Assembly: GCA_947626945.1 (NCBI GenBank)
Contig: CANQUC010000009.1
Span: 1-64,000 of the forward strand
From: an uncultured Lachnospiraceae bacterium
GTDB taxonomy: Bacteria > Bacillota > Clostridia > Lachnospirales > Lachnospiraceae
DNA: 64,000 nt
Direction: 5' to 3'
Shown here: positions 35,036 to 45,593 of the stretch, piece after piece
Position numbering within the stretch: position 1 is the first letter of the stretch
Layout of the letters: each line of letters starts with the position of its first letter
Program-made: the position numbers and the translations under genes
The notes under the pieces: model-generated
Seen by the model: only the letters and a program-made list of their open reading frames with translations
Told to the model about the DNA's origin: nothing
The model's database searches: none

Positions 35036-36325
35036 ATGAGTTTACAAGTGGAAAAATTAGAAAACAACATGGCAAAGCTGATTATTGAGACTTCTGCTGA
35101 GGAATTTGACAAAGCCATGGATCGGGCATATCAAAGAAGCAAAAACAAGATCAGCATTCCGGGATTCCGAAAGGGCAAAGCCACCAGACAGATTGTGGAA
35201 AAGCTGTACGGCCCCCAGATCTTTTATGAGGACGCCGCAAACCTGTTGATTCCCGACGCGTACGAAAAAGCCCTTGGGGAGTGCGAGCTGGAGATTGTCA
35301 GCCAGCCGGATATTTCCGTGACCCAGATCGAGAAAGGGAAGCCGTTTATCTTTACGGCGGAGGTTGCCGTAAAGCCTCCGGTTACTTTGGGGGATTACAA
35401 AGGCATTGAAGTGGCCAAGGCGGATCTGGAAGTTACAGAAGAAGAGATCGACGCAGAGGTGGAAAAAGAGCGGCAGGCCCAGTCCCGCATCGTTCCCGTT
35501 GAGGATCGCCCGGTGCAGGACGGCGATATCACCACCATTGATTTTGACGGCTCCATGGACGGCGTGCCTTTTGAAGGCGGCAAGGGCACGGATTACCCTC
35601 TGACCATCGGCTCCCATTCTTTCATTGACAATTTTGAGGAACAGCTGATCGGCGCGTCCATCGGAGAGGAAAAGGAAGTCCATGTGACGTTCCCTGAAGA
35701 GTACCACGCAAAGGAGCTGGCCGGAAAGCCCGCCCTGTTTAAGGTCACCGTCAAGGAGATCAAGGTAAAGGAGCTCCCGGACGTAGACGACGAGTTCGCG
35801 CAGGAAGTGTCTGAGTTTGAGACGCTGAAGGAATACAGAGAAGATCTGAAAAAACAGATCCGGGAGAGAAAAGAAAAGCAGGCCCGGACAGAAAAGGAAG
35901 ACGCTGTCATTGAAAAGATCATTGAGAACGCCAGCATGGACATTCCCAGGCCCATGATCGACACCCAGATCCGCCAGTTAAACGATGAGTTTGCTTCCCG
36001 CCTGCAGCAGCAGGGACTGACCATGGAGCAGTACATGCAGTTTACCGGGCAGACGGCGGACAAGCTGAAAGAGCAGCTGGAGCCCCAGGCCCTGCGGAGA
36101 ATCCAGAGCCGTCTTGTGCTGGAAGCCATTGCGGAGGCGGAAAACATTCAGGTATCTGATGAGAAGCTGGACGAAGAGATCAAAAAGATGGCGGAAATGT
36201 ATAAGATGGAGCCGGATAAGCTGAAAGAATATATGGGCGAATCGGAGAAAGAGCAGATGAAAAAGGACATTGCCGTTCAGGAGGCAGTGACCCTTGTGGC
36301 AGACGCGGCGGTGGAAGTGAAATAA
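35036..36325 (+). CDS. tig: Trigger factor
   Basis: A 429-residue ribosome-associated chaperone and peptidyl-prolyl isomerase. The ribosome-binding loop GFRKGK lies in SIPGFRKGKATRQIVEKLYG. The FKBP-type PPIase domain follows (about 150-245, GDITTIDFDGSMDGVPFEGG). The C-terminal helical chaperone body ends near VAVEVK-type sequence. It binds nascent chains at the exit tunnel. The length is normal for the family. The start has TAAGGAGG upstream, and clpP begins 31 bases downstream in the usual Firmicute order. Confidence 0.97.
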   Translation: MSLQVEKLENNMAKLIIETSAEEFDKAMDRAYQRSKNKISIPGFRKGKATRQIVEKLYGPQIFYEDAANLLIPDAYEKALGECELEIVSQPDISVTQIEKGKPFIFTAEVAVKPPVTLGDYKGIEVAKADLEVTEEEIDAEVEKERQAQSRIVPVEDRPVQDGDITTIDFDGSMDGVPFEGGKGTDYPLTIGSHSFIDNFEEQLIGASIGEEKEVHVTFPEEYHAKELAGKPALFKVTVKEIKVKELPDVDDEFAQEVSEFETLKEYREDLKKQIRERKEKQARTEKEDAVIEKIIENASMDIPRPMIDTQIRQLNDEFASRLQQQGLTMEQYMQFTGQTADKLKEQLEPQALRRIQSRLVLEAIAEAENIQVSDEKLDEEIKKMAEMYKMEPDKLKEYMGESEKEQMKKDIAVQEAVTLVADAAVEVK

Positions 36326-36356
36326 TCACCGCACAGATTGAAATGGAGGTATGACA

Positions 36357-36938
36357 ATGAGTTTGGTACCTGTTGTAATTGAACAGACAAGCAGAGGAGA
36401 GCGCTCCTATGACATTTATTCCCGCTTGCTGAAAGACCGGATCATTTTTCTGGGAGAGCAGGTGGATGATGTGTCCGCCAGCCTGATCGTGGCCCAGCTT
36501 CTGTTTCTGGAGGCGGAGGATCCCGGAAAGGACATTCAGCTCTACATCAACAGCCCCGGCGGATCCATCAGCGCGGGCATGGCCATCTATGATACCATGC
36601 AGTACATCAAATGCGACGTGTCTACCATCTGTGTGGGCATGGCCGCAAGCATGGGCGCGTTTCTGCTGGCAGGCGGCGCGAAAGGCAAGCGATTTGCCCT
36701 GCCAAACGCGGAGGTGATGATCCATCAGCCCTCAGGCGGCGCTCAGGGACAGGAAACGGACATTAAGATCGTTGCGGAACATATCAGCCGGATCCGGAAA
36801 AAGCTCAATGAGATGCTGGCTGAAAATACCGGTCAGCCTCTTGAAGTGATTGAAGTGGACACGGAGAGAGACAACTATATGACTGCAGAACAGGCTGCAG
36901 CCTATGGACTGATCGATAAGGTAATCACAGGCAGATAA
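36357..36938 (+). CDS. clpP: ATP-dependent Clp protease proteolytic subunit ClpP
   Basis: A 193-residue serine protease subunit that forms the 14-mer degradation chamber with ClpX. The catalytic residues are visible: Ser in [10 protein letters not shown], His in [11 protein letters not shown] and Asp in [10 protein letters not shown]. The ATG at 36357 is preferred to the one at 36351 because TGGAGG ends seven bases before it. tig lies upstream, and a terminator-like hairpin follows before clpX. Confidence 0.97.
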   Translation: MSLVPVVIEQTSRGERSYDIYSRLLKDRIIFLGEQVDDVSASLIVAQLLFLEAEDPGKDIQLYINSPGGSISAGMAIYDTMQYIKCDVSTICVGMAASMGAFLLAGGAKGKRFALPNAEVMIHQPSGGAQGQETDIKIVAEHISRIRKKLNEMLAENTGQPLEVIEVDTERDNYMTAEQAAAYGLIDKVITGR

Positions 36939-36945
36939 CAGATGA

Positions 36946-36987
36946 GAGGGCGTTGCGGCAGAGAACAGACAGGGCCGCAATACCCTC
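36946..36987 (+). terminator. Intrinsic terminator-like hairpin after clpP
   Basis: GAGGG-C-GTTGCGGC pairs with GCCGCAA-TA-CCCTC across a 14-base loop, followed by TTTC. It lies between clpP and clpX and may partly uncouple them. Confidence 0.65.
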
Positions 36988-37034
36988 TTTCAAAGCTTTA
37001 TAGAGAAATGAAGCCGTTTTAATGGAGGAAAACC

Positions 37035-38321
37035 ATGGCAGGAAAAAATAACCAGGAAGTCATTCGCTGCTCTTTTTGCAACAAGACCCAGGATCAGGTA
37101 AAGAAACTGATCGCCGGCCCCAAGGGCGTATACATCTGTGACGAATGTATCGACATTTGTTCTGAGATATTGGAAGAGGAATTTGACGAGATACACAACG
37201 ATACGGACATCAATCTGCTGAAACCGGAAGAGATCAAGGCGTTTCTGGACGACTATGTCATTGGCCAGGACGAGGCGAAAAAGGTACTGGCAGTGTCGGT
37301 ATACAACCATTACAAACGGATTCTGGCAGGACGGGATCTTGGGGTGGAGCTGCAGAAGAGCAATATTCTGATGCTTGGCCCTACCGGCAGCGGAAAAACC
37401 TATCTGGCCCAGACTCTGGCCAGGCTTCTCAACGTGCCGTTTGCCATTGCGGACGCCACTTCCCTGACAGAGGCCGGTTATGTGGGCGAGGATGTGGAAA
37501 ATATCCTGCTGAAGATCATCCAGGCCGCCGATTATGACATCCGGCGGGCGGAATACGGCATCATTTATGTGGATGAGATCGATAAGATCACCAGAAAATC
37601 GGAAAACGCGTCCATCACAAGGGATGTTTCCGGAGAGGGCGTGCAGCAGGCCCTTTTGAAGATCATAGAAGGAACGGTGGCAAGCGTGCCCCCTCAGGGC
37701 GGGAGAAAGCATCCTCATCAGGAGCTGATCCAGATCGATACCACCAATATCCTGTTTATCTGCGGCGGCGCTTTTGAGGGACTGGATCGGATCATTGACG
37801 CCCGGCTGGAACAGAGGGCCATCGGGTTTGAGTCCAATCTGGGAGAGCGCAATGAACGAAACATCGGCGAACTGTATCAGCAGGTGCTTCCCGAGGACTT
37901 TATCAAATTTGGCCTGATTCCGGAATTTATCGGCAGGGTGCCCATCAATGTGGCGCTGGATCAGCTGGATCGGGATACCCTGATCCGGATCCTCACGGAG
38001 CCGAAAAATTCCATTATCAAACAGTATCAGAAGCTGTTTGAACTGGATGGAGTCCGGCTGACTTTCCGGCCTGAGGCTGTGGAGGCCATTGCGGACAAGA
38101 CCATTCAGAGAAAGACCGGCGCAAGAGGACTGCGCTCCATTATGGAAAAGACCATGATGGATCTGATGTTTACCATTCCTTCCGACGAGTCCATCGACAG
38201 CTGTGAGATCACAAAGGAAATGGTAGAGGGAACGGCAGACGCCGTGATCACCAGACGGGAGGTCACGCCGAAGCCCCGGAAAAATCCGGGCAGACGGAAA
38301 CCTCAGGGAGAGATTGCCTGA
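37035..38321 (+). CDS. clpX: ATP-dependent Clp protease ATPase subunit ClpX
   Basis: A 428-residue AAA+ unfoldase. The N-terminal zinc-binding domain has CSFCNKTQ and later CDECIDIC, four cysteines. The AAA+ module has Walker [13 protein letters not shown], Walker [11 protein letters not shown], the sensor regions and a C-terminal domain with [11 protein letters not shown]. It recognises tagged substrates and feeds them to ClpP, encoded upstream. The start ATG follows ATGGAGG. lon starts 26 bases downstream. Confidence 0.97.
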   Translation: MAGKNNQEVIRCSFCNKTQDQVKKLIAGPKGVYICDECIDICSEILEEEFDEIHNDTDINLLKPEEIKAFLDDYVIGQDEAKKVLAVSVYNHYKRILAGRDLGVELQKSNILMLGPTGSGKTYLAQTLARLLNVPFAIADATSLTEAGYVGEDVENILLKIIQAADYDIRRAEYGIIYVDEIDKITRKSENASITRDVSGEGVQQALLKIIEGTVASVPPQGGRKHPHQELIQIDTTNILFICGGAFEGLDRIIDARLEQRAIGFESNLGERNERNIGELYQQVLPEDFIKFGLIPEFIGRVPINVALDQLDRDTLIRILTEPKNSIIKQYQKLFELDGVRLTFRPEAVEAIADKTIQRKTGARGLRSIMEKTMMDLMFTIPSDESIDSCEITKEMVEGTADAVITRREVTPKPRKNPGRRKPQGEIA

Positions 38322-38347
38322 TAAAATAAGGAGTGAAAAGCAAGGCA

Positions 38348-40693
38348 ATGGACGGACTAATGAAGAGACTGCCGGTAGTGGCTTTGCGGGGTATGGCCAT
38401 TCTTCCGGGAATGGTAGTGCATTTTGATGTCAGCAGAAAACGTTCCATACAGGCGGTAGAGCGGGCCATGATCAAGGATCAGTATCTGTTCGCGGTGGCG
38501 CAGAAGGACGCCGGCACAGAGCAGCCCGGGATCGATGACCTGTATGAATACGGTACCATCTGCAAAGTGAAGCAGGTGCTGAAGCTTCCCAACAAGATTG
38601 TTCGGGTAGTGGCAGAGGGCGAAGCCCGGGGCAGGCTCCATCAGCTGGACGACAGCGCAGGGTACCTGATAGGCGAAGTATTTGATATGGAAAGGCTGCT
38701 GGAGGAGCCGGAAACGGTTATTCATGAAGCCATGCGCAGGCAGCTTCACAATCTGTTTCTCCAGTATGCTCAGTTTGAACCGAAAAAGACAAGAGAGCTG
38801 CTGATTCACCTGGAAGGGCAGCAGAGCTTTCACGATTATGTGGAACAGCTGGCGGCGCATTTTCCCGCCTCTTTCGCGGACCGGCAGAATTATCTGGAAG
38901 CGGATACGCTGGAGCTGCGTTATGAGGTGCTGGCCGCTGTCCTGCAAAATGAGATAGAGGTGCTGGACATCCAGAGAGATCTGCAGGAAAAAGTGCAGAA
39001 GCGGGTGGACAAACGGCAGAAAGAATATATTTTAAAGGAACAGCAGAAGCTGATTCAGGAGGAGCTGGAGGAAGAGGATTTCGCGCCAAAGGACGCCGCC
39101 ATGCTTGCCGAGGAGGCAAAGAAGCTGGAGGCGAGCCAGGAGGTAAAGGATCATATTCTTCAGGAAATCGGGCGTTTTCAGGCGGCAGGCGCGGCCTCCG
39201 CGGAGGGGGCCATGCAGCGCAGCTATATCGAAACGCTGTTGGAGATGCCCTGGGATAAGCGCTCCGCGGACAACCATGACATCGCGGCAGCCAGAAAGGT
39301 ACTGGATGAAGATCACTTTGGTCTGGAGAAGGTCAAGGAACGGGTGCTGGAATTTCTGGCGGTACGGGCCCTTTTGGCCAGACAGGGCGTGAAAAACAGC
39401 GACGCCCCGATTTTGTGTCTTGTAGGCCCTCCCGGAACAGGCAAGACTTCCATTGCCAGATCCATTGCCAGAGCCCTGAACAGGAAGTATGTCCGCATCT
39501 GCCTGGGAGGCGTGCGGGACGAAGCGGAGATCCGGGGACACCGGCGCACTTACATTGGCGCCATGCCCGGCCGTATTGCCGCCGGGATCCGGCAGGCAGG
39601 GGTGAAAAATCCGCTGATGCTGCTGGATGAGATCGACAAGGTCAGCAGCGATTACCGGGGAGACACGGCGTCGGCGCTTCTGGAAGTGCTGGACGGAGAG
39701 CAGAACAGCCGGTTTCGGGATCACTATATCGAAGTGCCCATCGATCTTTCGGAGGTGCTGTTCATTGCCACCGCCAACTCTACGCAGCCCATTCCCAGAC
39801 CGCTTCTGGATCGCATGGAGATCATAGAGCTGAACAGTTATCTGGAAACGGAAAAGCTGCAGATCGCCAAAGGCTTTCTGACAGTAAAGCAAATGGAAAA
39901 AAACGGAATTGCCAGACGGCAGCTGTCCATCAGCGACGCCGCCATCAGGGAGATCATCCGTTCCTATACAAGAGAGGCCGGCGTCCGGGGACTGGAGCGT
40001 CAGATCGGCGAGATCTGCAGAAAATGCGCCATCCGGATACTGGAACAGCAGGAAGACCGGTTTTCTGTTACCAGGAAGAATCTGCGGGAGTATCTGGGGA
40101 AACCAAAATATCATGGGGATCCCGCCAATAAAAAGGATGAGATCGGCGTTGTCCGGGGCCTGGCCTGGACCAGCGCAGGCGGTGAGACTCTTCAGATCGA
40201 GGTCAGCGTCATGCCGGGAAAGGGAGATATCTCCCTGACAGGACAGATGGGAGACGTGATGAAAGAGTCTGCCCAGGCGGGAATCAGTTATATCCGCAGC
40301 ATCAGCAGCCGGTATGCCATTCCCGAACAGTATTTTTCGGAGCATGATATCCACATCCATATTCCCGAGGGCGCGGTGCCAAAGGACGGGCCGTCCGCGG
40401 GCATTACCATGGCTACGGCCATTTTGTCTGCCGTGGCACAAAAACCGGTGCGGCGGGATGTGGCTATGACCGGAGAGATCACCCTGCGGGGCAGGGTGCT
40501 TGCCATCGGCGGTCTGAAAGAAAAGACTCTTGCCGCAAAAAACGCGGGGATTCAAACCGTGATTGTACCGGAGGCAAACCGTCCCGATGTGGAGGAATTT
40601 CCCCAGGAGATCCGGGAGGGTCTGGAATTTGTCTATGTGACCTCCATGGAGGAAGTGATCCCCCGGGCATTTGCGGATGAGGCAGGAAAATGA
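38348..40693 (+). CDS. lon: ATP-dependent protease Lon (LonA type)
   Basis: A 781-residue AAA+ protease. The N-terminal substrate domain begins [20 protein letters not shown]. The ATPase domain has Walker [10 protein letters not shown] and Walker [11 protein letters not shown]. The protease domain has catalytic Ser in [10 protein letters not shown] and Lys in [11 protein letters not shown]. It degrades misfolded and regulatory proteins. Start choice is uncertain: AAGGAG at 38328-38333 is 14 bases before this ATG, while an in-frame GTG at 38333 lies within that site. The stop overlaps the engB start (ATGATG). Confidence 0.95.
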   Translation: MDGLMKRLPVVALRGMAILPGMVVHFDVSRKRSIQAVERAMIKDQYLFAVAQKDAGTEQPGIDDLYEYGTICKVKQVLKLPNKIVRVVAEGEARGRLHQLDDSAGYLIGEVFDMERLLEEPETVIHEAMRRQLHNLFLQYAQFEPKKTRELLIHLEGQQSFHDYVEQLAAHFPASFADRQNYLEADTLELRYEVLAAVLQNEIEVLDIQRDLQEKVQKRVDKRQKEYILKEQQKLIQEELEEEDFAPKDAAMLAEEAKKLEASQEVKDHILQEIGRFQAAGAASAEGAMQRSYIETLLEMPWDKRSADNHDIAAARKVLDEDHFGLEKVKERVLEFLAVRALLARQGVKNSDAPILCLVGPPGTGKTSIARSIARALNRKYVRICLGGVRDEAEIRGHRRTYIGAMPGRIAAGIRQAGVKNPLMLLDEIDKVSSDYRGDTASALLEVLDGEQNSRFRDHYIEVPIDLSEVLFIATANSTQPIPRPLLDRMEIIELNSYLETEKLQIAKGFLTVKQMEKNGIARRQLSISDAAIREIIRSYTREAGVRGLERQIGEICRKCAIRILEQQEDRFSVTRKNLREYLGKPKYHGDPANKKDEIGVVRGLAWTSAGGETLQIEVSVMPGKGDISLTGQMGDVMKESAQAGISYIRSISSRYAIPEQYFSEHDIHIHIPEGAVPKDGPSAGITMATAILSAVAQKPVRRDVAMTGEITLRGRVLAIGGLKEKTLAAKNAGIQTVIVPEANRPDVEEFPQEIREGLEFVYVTSMEEVIPRAFADEAGK

Positions 40694-41283
40694 TGATTAT
40701 AAAAAGCGCGGAACTGGAGACGGTCTGCGGCATTACAAGCGCGCTGCCGAAAAACAGCCTGCCGGAGCTTGCGTTCGCGGGAAAGTCTAATGTGGGAAAA
40801 TCTTCCCTGATCAACGGACTGATGAACCGGAAAGCCCTGGCAAGAACGTCGGCACAGCCGGGAAAGACCCAGACCATCAACTATTATCAGATCAATCATG
40901 AGCTGTATTTTGTGGATCTGCCGGGATACGGCTACACAAAGGCTTCCGTGGAAGTGCGGGAAAAATGGGGCAAAATGGTGGAACGGTATCTGCACAGCTC
41001 AAAGCAGCTGCGGGCGGTGTTTCTGCTCATTGACATCCGCCATGAGCCGTCGGCCAACGACCGTACCATGTATGAGTGGATACTGAATCAGGGATATGAT
41101 CCGGTGATCGTTGCCACCAAGCTGGACAAGATCAAGCGCAGCCAGGTGCAAAAGCACCTGAAGATGGTACAGACAGGAGTGGGGGCAAAGCCGGGAACCC
41201 GGATTTTTCCCTATTCGGCCCTGACCAAACAGGGACGGGAGGAAATCTGGGAATACATCTCGGCCATTGTACAGAACGCTTAA
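40690..41283 (+). CDS. engB: Ribosome-biogenesis GTPase EngB/YsxC
   Basis: A 197-residue GTPase of the YihA/EngB family needed for large-subunit assembly. G-motifs are visible: G1 GKSNVGKSSLI, G2 threonine region SAQPGKTQTINYY, G3 DLPGYGY, G4 ATKLDKI and G5 YSALTKQG. It overlaps the end of lon by four bases, indicating translational coupling, and repeats the lon-engB order of Bacilli and Clostridia. valS follows after 28 bases. Confidence 0.96.
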   Translation: MMIIKSAELETVCGITSALPKNSLPELAFAGKSNVGKSSLINGLMNRKALARTSAQPGKTQTINYYQINHELYFVDLPGYGYTKASVEVREKWGKMVERYLHSSKQLRAVFLLIDIRHEPSANDRTMYEWILNQGYDPVIVATKLDKIKRSQVQKHLKMVQTGVGAKPGTRIFPYSALTKQGREEIWEYISAIVQNA

Positions 41284-41311
41284 CAGAAGACGCAGGAAAG
41301 GAAAAAGAACC

Positions 41312-43963
41312 ATGGCAAAGGAACTGGATAAAACATACAATCCCAGCGGTCTGGAAGACCGTCTTTATCAGAAATGGGAAGAGAAAGGCTATTTTCACCC
41401 GGAGCCGGACAGGAGCAAAAAGCCCTTTACCATTGTGATGCCGCCTCCCAACATTACCGGGCAGCTTCACATGGGGCATGCGCTGGACAATACCATGCAG
41501 GATATCCTGATCCGATACAAACGGATGCAGGGGTACAATGCCCTCTGGCAGCCCGGCACCGATCACGCCAGCATCGCCACAGAGGTAAAGATCATTGAGA
41601 CCCTGAAAAAACAGGGCATTGAAAAGGAAGACCTGGGCAGAGAGGGCTTTTTGAAGCGGGCCTGGGAGTGGAAAGAGGAATACGGCGGCCGGATCATTTC
41701 CCAGTTGAAGAAGATGGGATCCTCCGCGGACTGGCAGAGAGAGCGGTTCACCATGGACGAGGGCTGCTCGGAAGCGGTGCAGGATGTGTTTATCCGGCTG
41801 TATCAGAAGAAGCTGATCTACAAAGGCTCCAGGCTGATCAACTGGTGCCCCGTGTGTCAGACCTCCATCAGCGACGCGGAAGTGGAGCATGTGGATATGA
41901 AAGGCCATTTCTGGCATATTAAATATCCGGTGGCGGATATGGAAGATACCTTCCTGGAGGTGGCGACCACCCGTCCCGAGACCATGCTGGGAGATACGGC
42001 TGTGGCAGTCAACGGGGAGGATCCCCGCTATCAGCACCTGATTGGGAAAATGGTCAGGCTGCCCCTTACAGACCGTCTGATTCCCATCATTGCCGACGAG
42101 CACGCGGACATGACAAAGGGAACCGGCGTGGTTAAGATTACGCCTGCCCATGACCCCAACGACTACGAAGTGGGAAAGCGTCACAATCTGCCGGAGATCA
42201 ACATGATGAACGACGACGGCACCATTGCGGCCATTGGCGGCAAGTATGCGGGAATGGACCGTTATGAAGCCAGAAAAGAAATGGTGAAAGATCTGGAGGC
42301 TCTGGGCCTCCTGGGAGAGGTAGAGGATCTGGTGCACAGCGTAGGTACCCACGACCGGTGCAAAACGGTCATTGAGCCTTTGATCAAGCCCCAGTGGTTC
42401 GTTGCCATGAAAGAGCTTGCAAAGCCCGCGGCAGAGGCGGTAAAGAACGGATCCCTCCGCCTGGTGCCTGCCAGAATGAACAAGATCTACTACAATTGGC
42501 TGGACAACATCCGGGACTGGTGCATTTCCAGGCAGCTCTGGTGGGGACACCGGATTCCTGCCTATTACTGTCAGGACTGCGGAGAGATCGTTGTGGGCAA
42601 ATCGGCGCCCGAGGTATGTCCAAGGTGTGGCAAAAGTCATTTCAAACAGGATGAGGACACGCTGGACACCTGGTTTTCCTCGGCTCTTTGGCCGTTTTCT
42701 ACCCTGGGATGGCCGGAGCATACGGCGGATCTGGATTATTTTTATCCTACGGACGTGCTGGTCACCGGATATGACATTATCTTTTTCTGGGTGATCCGGA
42801 TGGTATTTTCCGGCATTGAGCATACCGGAAAGCTGCCTTTCCACACAGTGCTGTTCCATGGCCTTGTGCGGGATTCCCAGGGCAGAAAGATGAGCAAATC
42901 CCTGGGCAACGGCATCGATCCTCTGGAGGTGATTGAAAAATACGGAGCAGACGCGCTTCGGCTGACTTTGATCACCGGCAACGCCCCCGGCAACGATATG
43001 CGTTTCTACTGGGAGCGTGTGGAGGCAAGCCGCAATTTCGCCAACAAGATCTGGAACGCTTCCCGGTTTATTATGATGCACTTAAACGATGCCAGGCTGT
43101 CAAAGCCGGAGGACGCGCTTCTCACACCGGCGGACCGCTGGATCTTGTCCCGCTTCAACACCCTTGTAAAGGACGTAACGGACAATATGGACCGGTACGA
43201 GCTGGGGATCGCGGCGGACAAGATCACGGAATTTCTCTGGGAGGAGTTCTGCGACTGGTATATTGAGATCGCGAAAGTGCGCCTTTATCAGAAAGAGGAA
43301 GCGCCGGAGCATGCCAATGCGGCTCTCTGGACGCTGCGCCAGGTACTGATCGGCGCTTTGAAGCTGCTCCATCCGTATATGCCTTTTATTACAGAGGAGA
43401 TTTTCTGTACCCTGCAGAATGAGGAGGAGTCCATTATGATCTCCAGCTGGCCGGTATACCGGGAGGATCTGCAGTATCCCAAAGAGGAGGCTATGCTGGA
43501 AGCGCTGAAGGATCTTACCAGAGGCGTGCGGAACCTGCGGGCGGAGATGAACGTGCCGAACAGCAAAAAAGCACAGTTTTATGTGGTTTGCAAAGATCCG
43601 GAATATGCCGGCTGGTATGAGGAACTGAAAGAGGATTACCGGAATTTTATTGGCGCGGGCAGCATCCGGGTGCAGCAGGACAAGAGCGGCATTGCCGATT
43701 CCGCCGTGTCGGTTGTATTGCCTCACGGCACCGTCTACATTCCTTTGGAAGACCTGGTGGACGTAAAGAAAGAGCGGGAGCGGCTGGAAAAGGAACAGGA
43801 GCGCCTGCACAATGAGATCCGGCGGGCGGAAGGAATGTTAAAGAACGAACGGTTTCTGGCCAAGGCGCCGGAAAGCAAGGTGGCCCAGGAAAAAGAAAAG
43901 CTGCAGAAATACACAGGTATGCTTGCTCAGGTGGAGGAGCGGCTGAAGCAGCTCGTATCATAA
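41312..43963 (+). CDS. valS: Valine--tRNA ligase
   Basis: An 883-residue class I aminoacyl-tRNA synthetase. The HIGH-type signature is PPPNITGQLHMGHALD and the KMSKS loop is GRKMSKSLGNGIDP. An editing domain lies between them, with TTRPETMLGDTAV. The C-terminal arm is a coiled coil (DVKKERERLEKEQERLHNEI) typical of ValRS. The ATG at 41312 is used rather than the upstream frame from 41267, which overlaps engB. No T-box leader fits in the 28-base gap, so it is not regulated that way here. Confidence 0.97.
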   Translation: MAKELDKTYNPSGLEDRLYQKWEEKGYFHPEPDRSKKPFTIVMPPPNITGQLHMGHALDNTMQDILIRYKRMQGYNALWQPGTDHASIATEVKIIETLKKQGIEKEDLGREGFLKRAWEWKEEYGGRIISQLKKMGSSADWQRERFTMDEGCSEAVQDVFIRLYQKKLIYKGSRLINWCPVCQTSISDAEVEHVDMKGHFWHIKYPVADMEDTFLEVATTRPETMLGDTAVAVNGEDPRYQHLIGKMVRLPLTDRLIPIIADEHADMTKGTGVVKITPAHDPNDYEVGKRHNLPEINMMNDDGTIAAIGGKYAGMDRYEARKEMVKDLEALGLLGEVEDLVHSVGTHDRCKTVIEPLIKPQWFVAMKELAKPAAEAVKNGSLRLVPARMNKIYYNWLDNIRDWCISRQLWWGHRIPAYYCQDCGEIVVGKSAPEVCPRCGKSHFKQDEDTLDTWFSSALWPFSTLGWPEHTADLDYFYPTDVLVTGYDIIFFWVIRMVFSGIEHTGKLPFHTVLFHGLVRDSQGRKMSKSLGNGIDPLEVIEKYGADALRLTLITGNAPGNDMRFYWERVEASRNFANKIWNASRFIMMHLNDARLSKPEDALLTPADRWILSRFNTLVKDVTDNMDRYELGIAADKITEFLWEEFCDWYIEIAKVRLYQKEEAPEHANAALWTLRQVLIGALKLLHPYMPFITEEIFCTLQNEEESIMISSWPVYREDLQYPKEEAMLEALKDLTRGVRNLRAEMNVPNSKKAQFYVVCKDPEYAGWYEELKEDYRNFIGAGSIRVQQDKSGIADSAVSVVLPHGTVYIPLEDLVDVKKERERLEKEQERLHNEIRRAEGMLKNERFLAKAPESKVAQEKEKLQKYTGMLAQVEERLKQLVS

Positions 43964-43974
43964 GGAGGATTCCC

Positions 43975-44118
43975 ATGATCAATTTTGATGAAGAACTGAA
44001 AAAATACCAGCCCAGCACGGAGATCGAAAATATTGAAGAAATCGTAAACAAGCAGGACCTGACTGACATGACGGACATTATGCGTGAAATGATGAACGAG
44101 GGCAAAGGGAAAAAGTAA
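43975..44118 (+). CDS. Small acidic protein of 47 residues after valS
   Basis: A short gene starting MINFDEELKKYQPSTEIENI and ending NEGKGKK. An ideal AAGGAGG site overlaps the end of the valS stop region, six bases before the ATG. The protein is acidic, helical and has no membrane segment. The strong ribosome site and tight spacing (11 bases after valS, 24 bases before the TPR gene) support a real gene. I do not recognise a family and infer no function. Confidence 0.7.
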   Translation: MINFDEELKKYQPSTEIENIEEIVNKQDLTDMTDIMREMMNEGKGKK

Positions 44119-44142
44119 GATCCACAAAGACGGGTGAAAAAG

Positions 44143-45507
44143 ATGAAATGTTTTAAGTGCAACGCAGAACTGACGGACAGGGATTTCTGCGCCAGCTGCG
44201 GAACCAACGTGTCCGTATATAAAAAGATCCTTCGCACTTCCAACGCCTACTACAACGATGGCCTTGCCAAAGCGAAGGTCAGGGACCTGACAGGAGCTGC
44301 CGAAAGTCTCCGGCGCAGCGTGAAATACAACAAAAACAATACCGACGCCAGAAATCTTCTGGGATTGGTCTACTATGAGTGCGGCGATATGGCTCATGCC
44401 CTGGCGGAGTGGGTGATCAGCCGTTCCCTGCAGGAACGGGGAAATCCTGCCAGTCAGTATCTGGGAGAGATTCAGGGAAACGCCGGATCTCTTGAGCGGG
44501 CCAGGCGCGCCGTGGAGAAGTATAACATGGCAGTGCACTATGCCAGAACCAACAGCGAGGATCTGGCGGTGATCCAGCTGAAAAAGGTGCTGACCCTGAA
44601 CACAAAGATGCTGCCGGCTCATCATCTGCTGTCTCTGCTCTATATGAAGCGGGGAGATTACACAAAGGCAAAGAAGATCCTGCGGAAGGCTCAGCAGATC
44701 GACACCAACAATACGACCACCCTGCTTTATCTGCGGGAGGTAGACCGGCTGTACGCCACCGGCAGGGGCAACCCGGAGAATCTGCAGTCCACCGGTACCA
44801 ACCGTGACCGGATCACATACCAGAGCGGCAACGACACGGTGATTCAGCCTACAAGCTACAAGGATTCCAGCGGGATCTGGACGGTGGTGAACCTGCTGAT
44901 CGGCGTTGCCATTGGCCTGCTGGCGGCATGGTTTCTGATCCTGCCGTCTCAGAGAAACGCCATTCAGGAAGAATACAGGCAGCGGGAACAGGAACTGTAC
45001 GCGAAGCTGGAAAGGGACGCGTCTCCCTCGGAAACACCCGGGCAGGCTGCTACGGAAAGTCCGGAGCCATCCCCTACGCCAGAGGCCGGAGCTTCCCAAA
45101 GCCCGGCTCCCGGACAAAGTGAGAATCCTCGTGCTTCTCAAAGCCCCGCTCCCGGACAGAGCGAAGATCCTCATGCTTCCAAAGCGCCTGAGACGGAGAA
45201 GCCGGATCCGGAAATTTACGGAGATCCGGACGATATGCAGCTGGATGACAGCATGACGGCGGAGGATTACTTCTCGAGAGGCAGCGAATGGTATGATTAT
45301 GGAGATTATGAGGACGCCATCTCCAATCTGCAGAAAGCGCTGGCCCTGGACGACACTCATCTGATGAGCCTGTATTATCTGGGCAGAGCCTATCAGCAGC
45401 TGGAAGACAGCGAAAAAGCAATCGCGGTATATGAGCGGATCATTGCCCTGTATCCCGACAATGAACTGGCGGGAGACGCAAGGCGTTTTATCGGTCAGCT
45501 CCAGTAA
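44143..45507 (+). CDS. Membrane TPR protein with N-terminal zinc ribbon
   Basis: A 454-residue protein. It opens with a zinc ribbon (MKCFKCNAEL, then FCASCGTN: CxxC twice). Several TPR repeats follow (about 25-200, e.g. NLLGLVYYECGDMAHALAEW). A membrane helix (about 245-265, WTVVNLLIGVAIGLLAAWFL) leads to a proline/serine/glutamine linker with a 14-residue repeat, then further TPRs at the C terminus (YYLGRAYQQLEDSEKAIAVY). TPRs thus lie on both sides of the membrane. It probably scaffolds an envelope complex; partners are unknown. The ATG at 44143 follows GGGTG; the upstream GTG at 44134 overlaps that site. Confidence 0.8.
   Translation: MKCFKCNAELTDRDFCASCGTNVSVYKKILRTSNAYYNDGLAKAKVRDLTGAAESLRRSVKYNKNNTDARNLLGLVYYECGDMAHALAEWVISRSLQERGNPASQYLGEIQGNAGSLERARRAVEKYNMAVHYARTNSEDLAVIQLKKVLTLNTKMLPAHHLLSLLYMKRGDYTKAKKILRKAQQIDTNNTTTLLYLREVDRLYATGRGNPENLQSTGTNRDRITYQSGNDTVIQPTSYKDSSGIWTVVNLLIGVAIGLLAAWFLILPSQRNAIQEEYRQREQELYAKLERDASPSETPGQAATESPEPSPTPEAGASQSPAPGQSENPRASQSPAPGQSEDPHASKAPETEKPDPEIYGDPDDMQLDDSMTAEDYFSRGSEWYDYGDYEDAISNLQKALALDDTHLMSLYYLGRAYQQLEDSEKAIAVYERIIALYPDNELAGDARRFIGQLQ
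45091..45174 (+). repeat. Tandem 42-base repeat in the TPR gene linker
   Basis: Two in-frame copies of 42 bases (45091-45132 and 45133-45174) encode ASQSPAPGQSENPR and ASQSPAPGQSEDPH. Most differences are synonymous third-position changes. The repeat lengthens the disordered linker after the membrane helix. Confidence 0.8.
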
Positions 45508-45522
45508 GAAAAAATAAAAAGA

Positions 45523-45580
45523 GCACAAAAGAGAATTCCAAAAAGACCGGAAGGTCCTGGGGATTCTCTTTTTTTTGTGC
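45523..45580 (+). terminator. Strong intrinsic terminator between the TPR gene and spoIIAA
   Basis: GCACAAAAGAGAATTCC pairs with GGGGATTCTC followed by eight T and GTGC, with an inner GACC-GGAA-GGTC hairpin. It ends only 13 bases before the spoIIAA start, so the spoIIA promoter must overlap it or lie upstream of it. Confidence 0.85.
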
Positions 45581-45593
45581 GGATGGAGGATAT

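Noticed and set aside
39032-40555. 507-codon minus-strand frame opposite lon
   Set aside because: Shadow of lon; repetitive low-quality translation with no family features.
41132-43081. 649-codon minus-strand frame opposite valS
   Set aside because: It lies wholly inside the well-supported valS gene, has no ribosome site or recognisable domain, and comes from third-position composition on the opposite strand.
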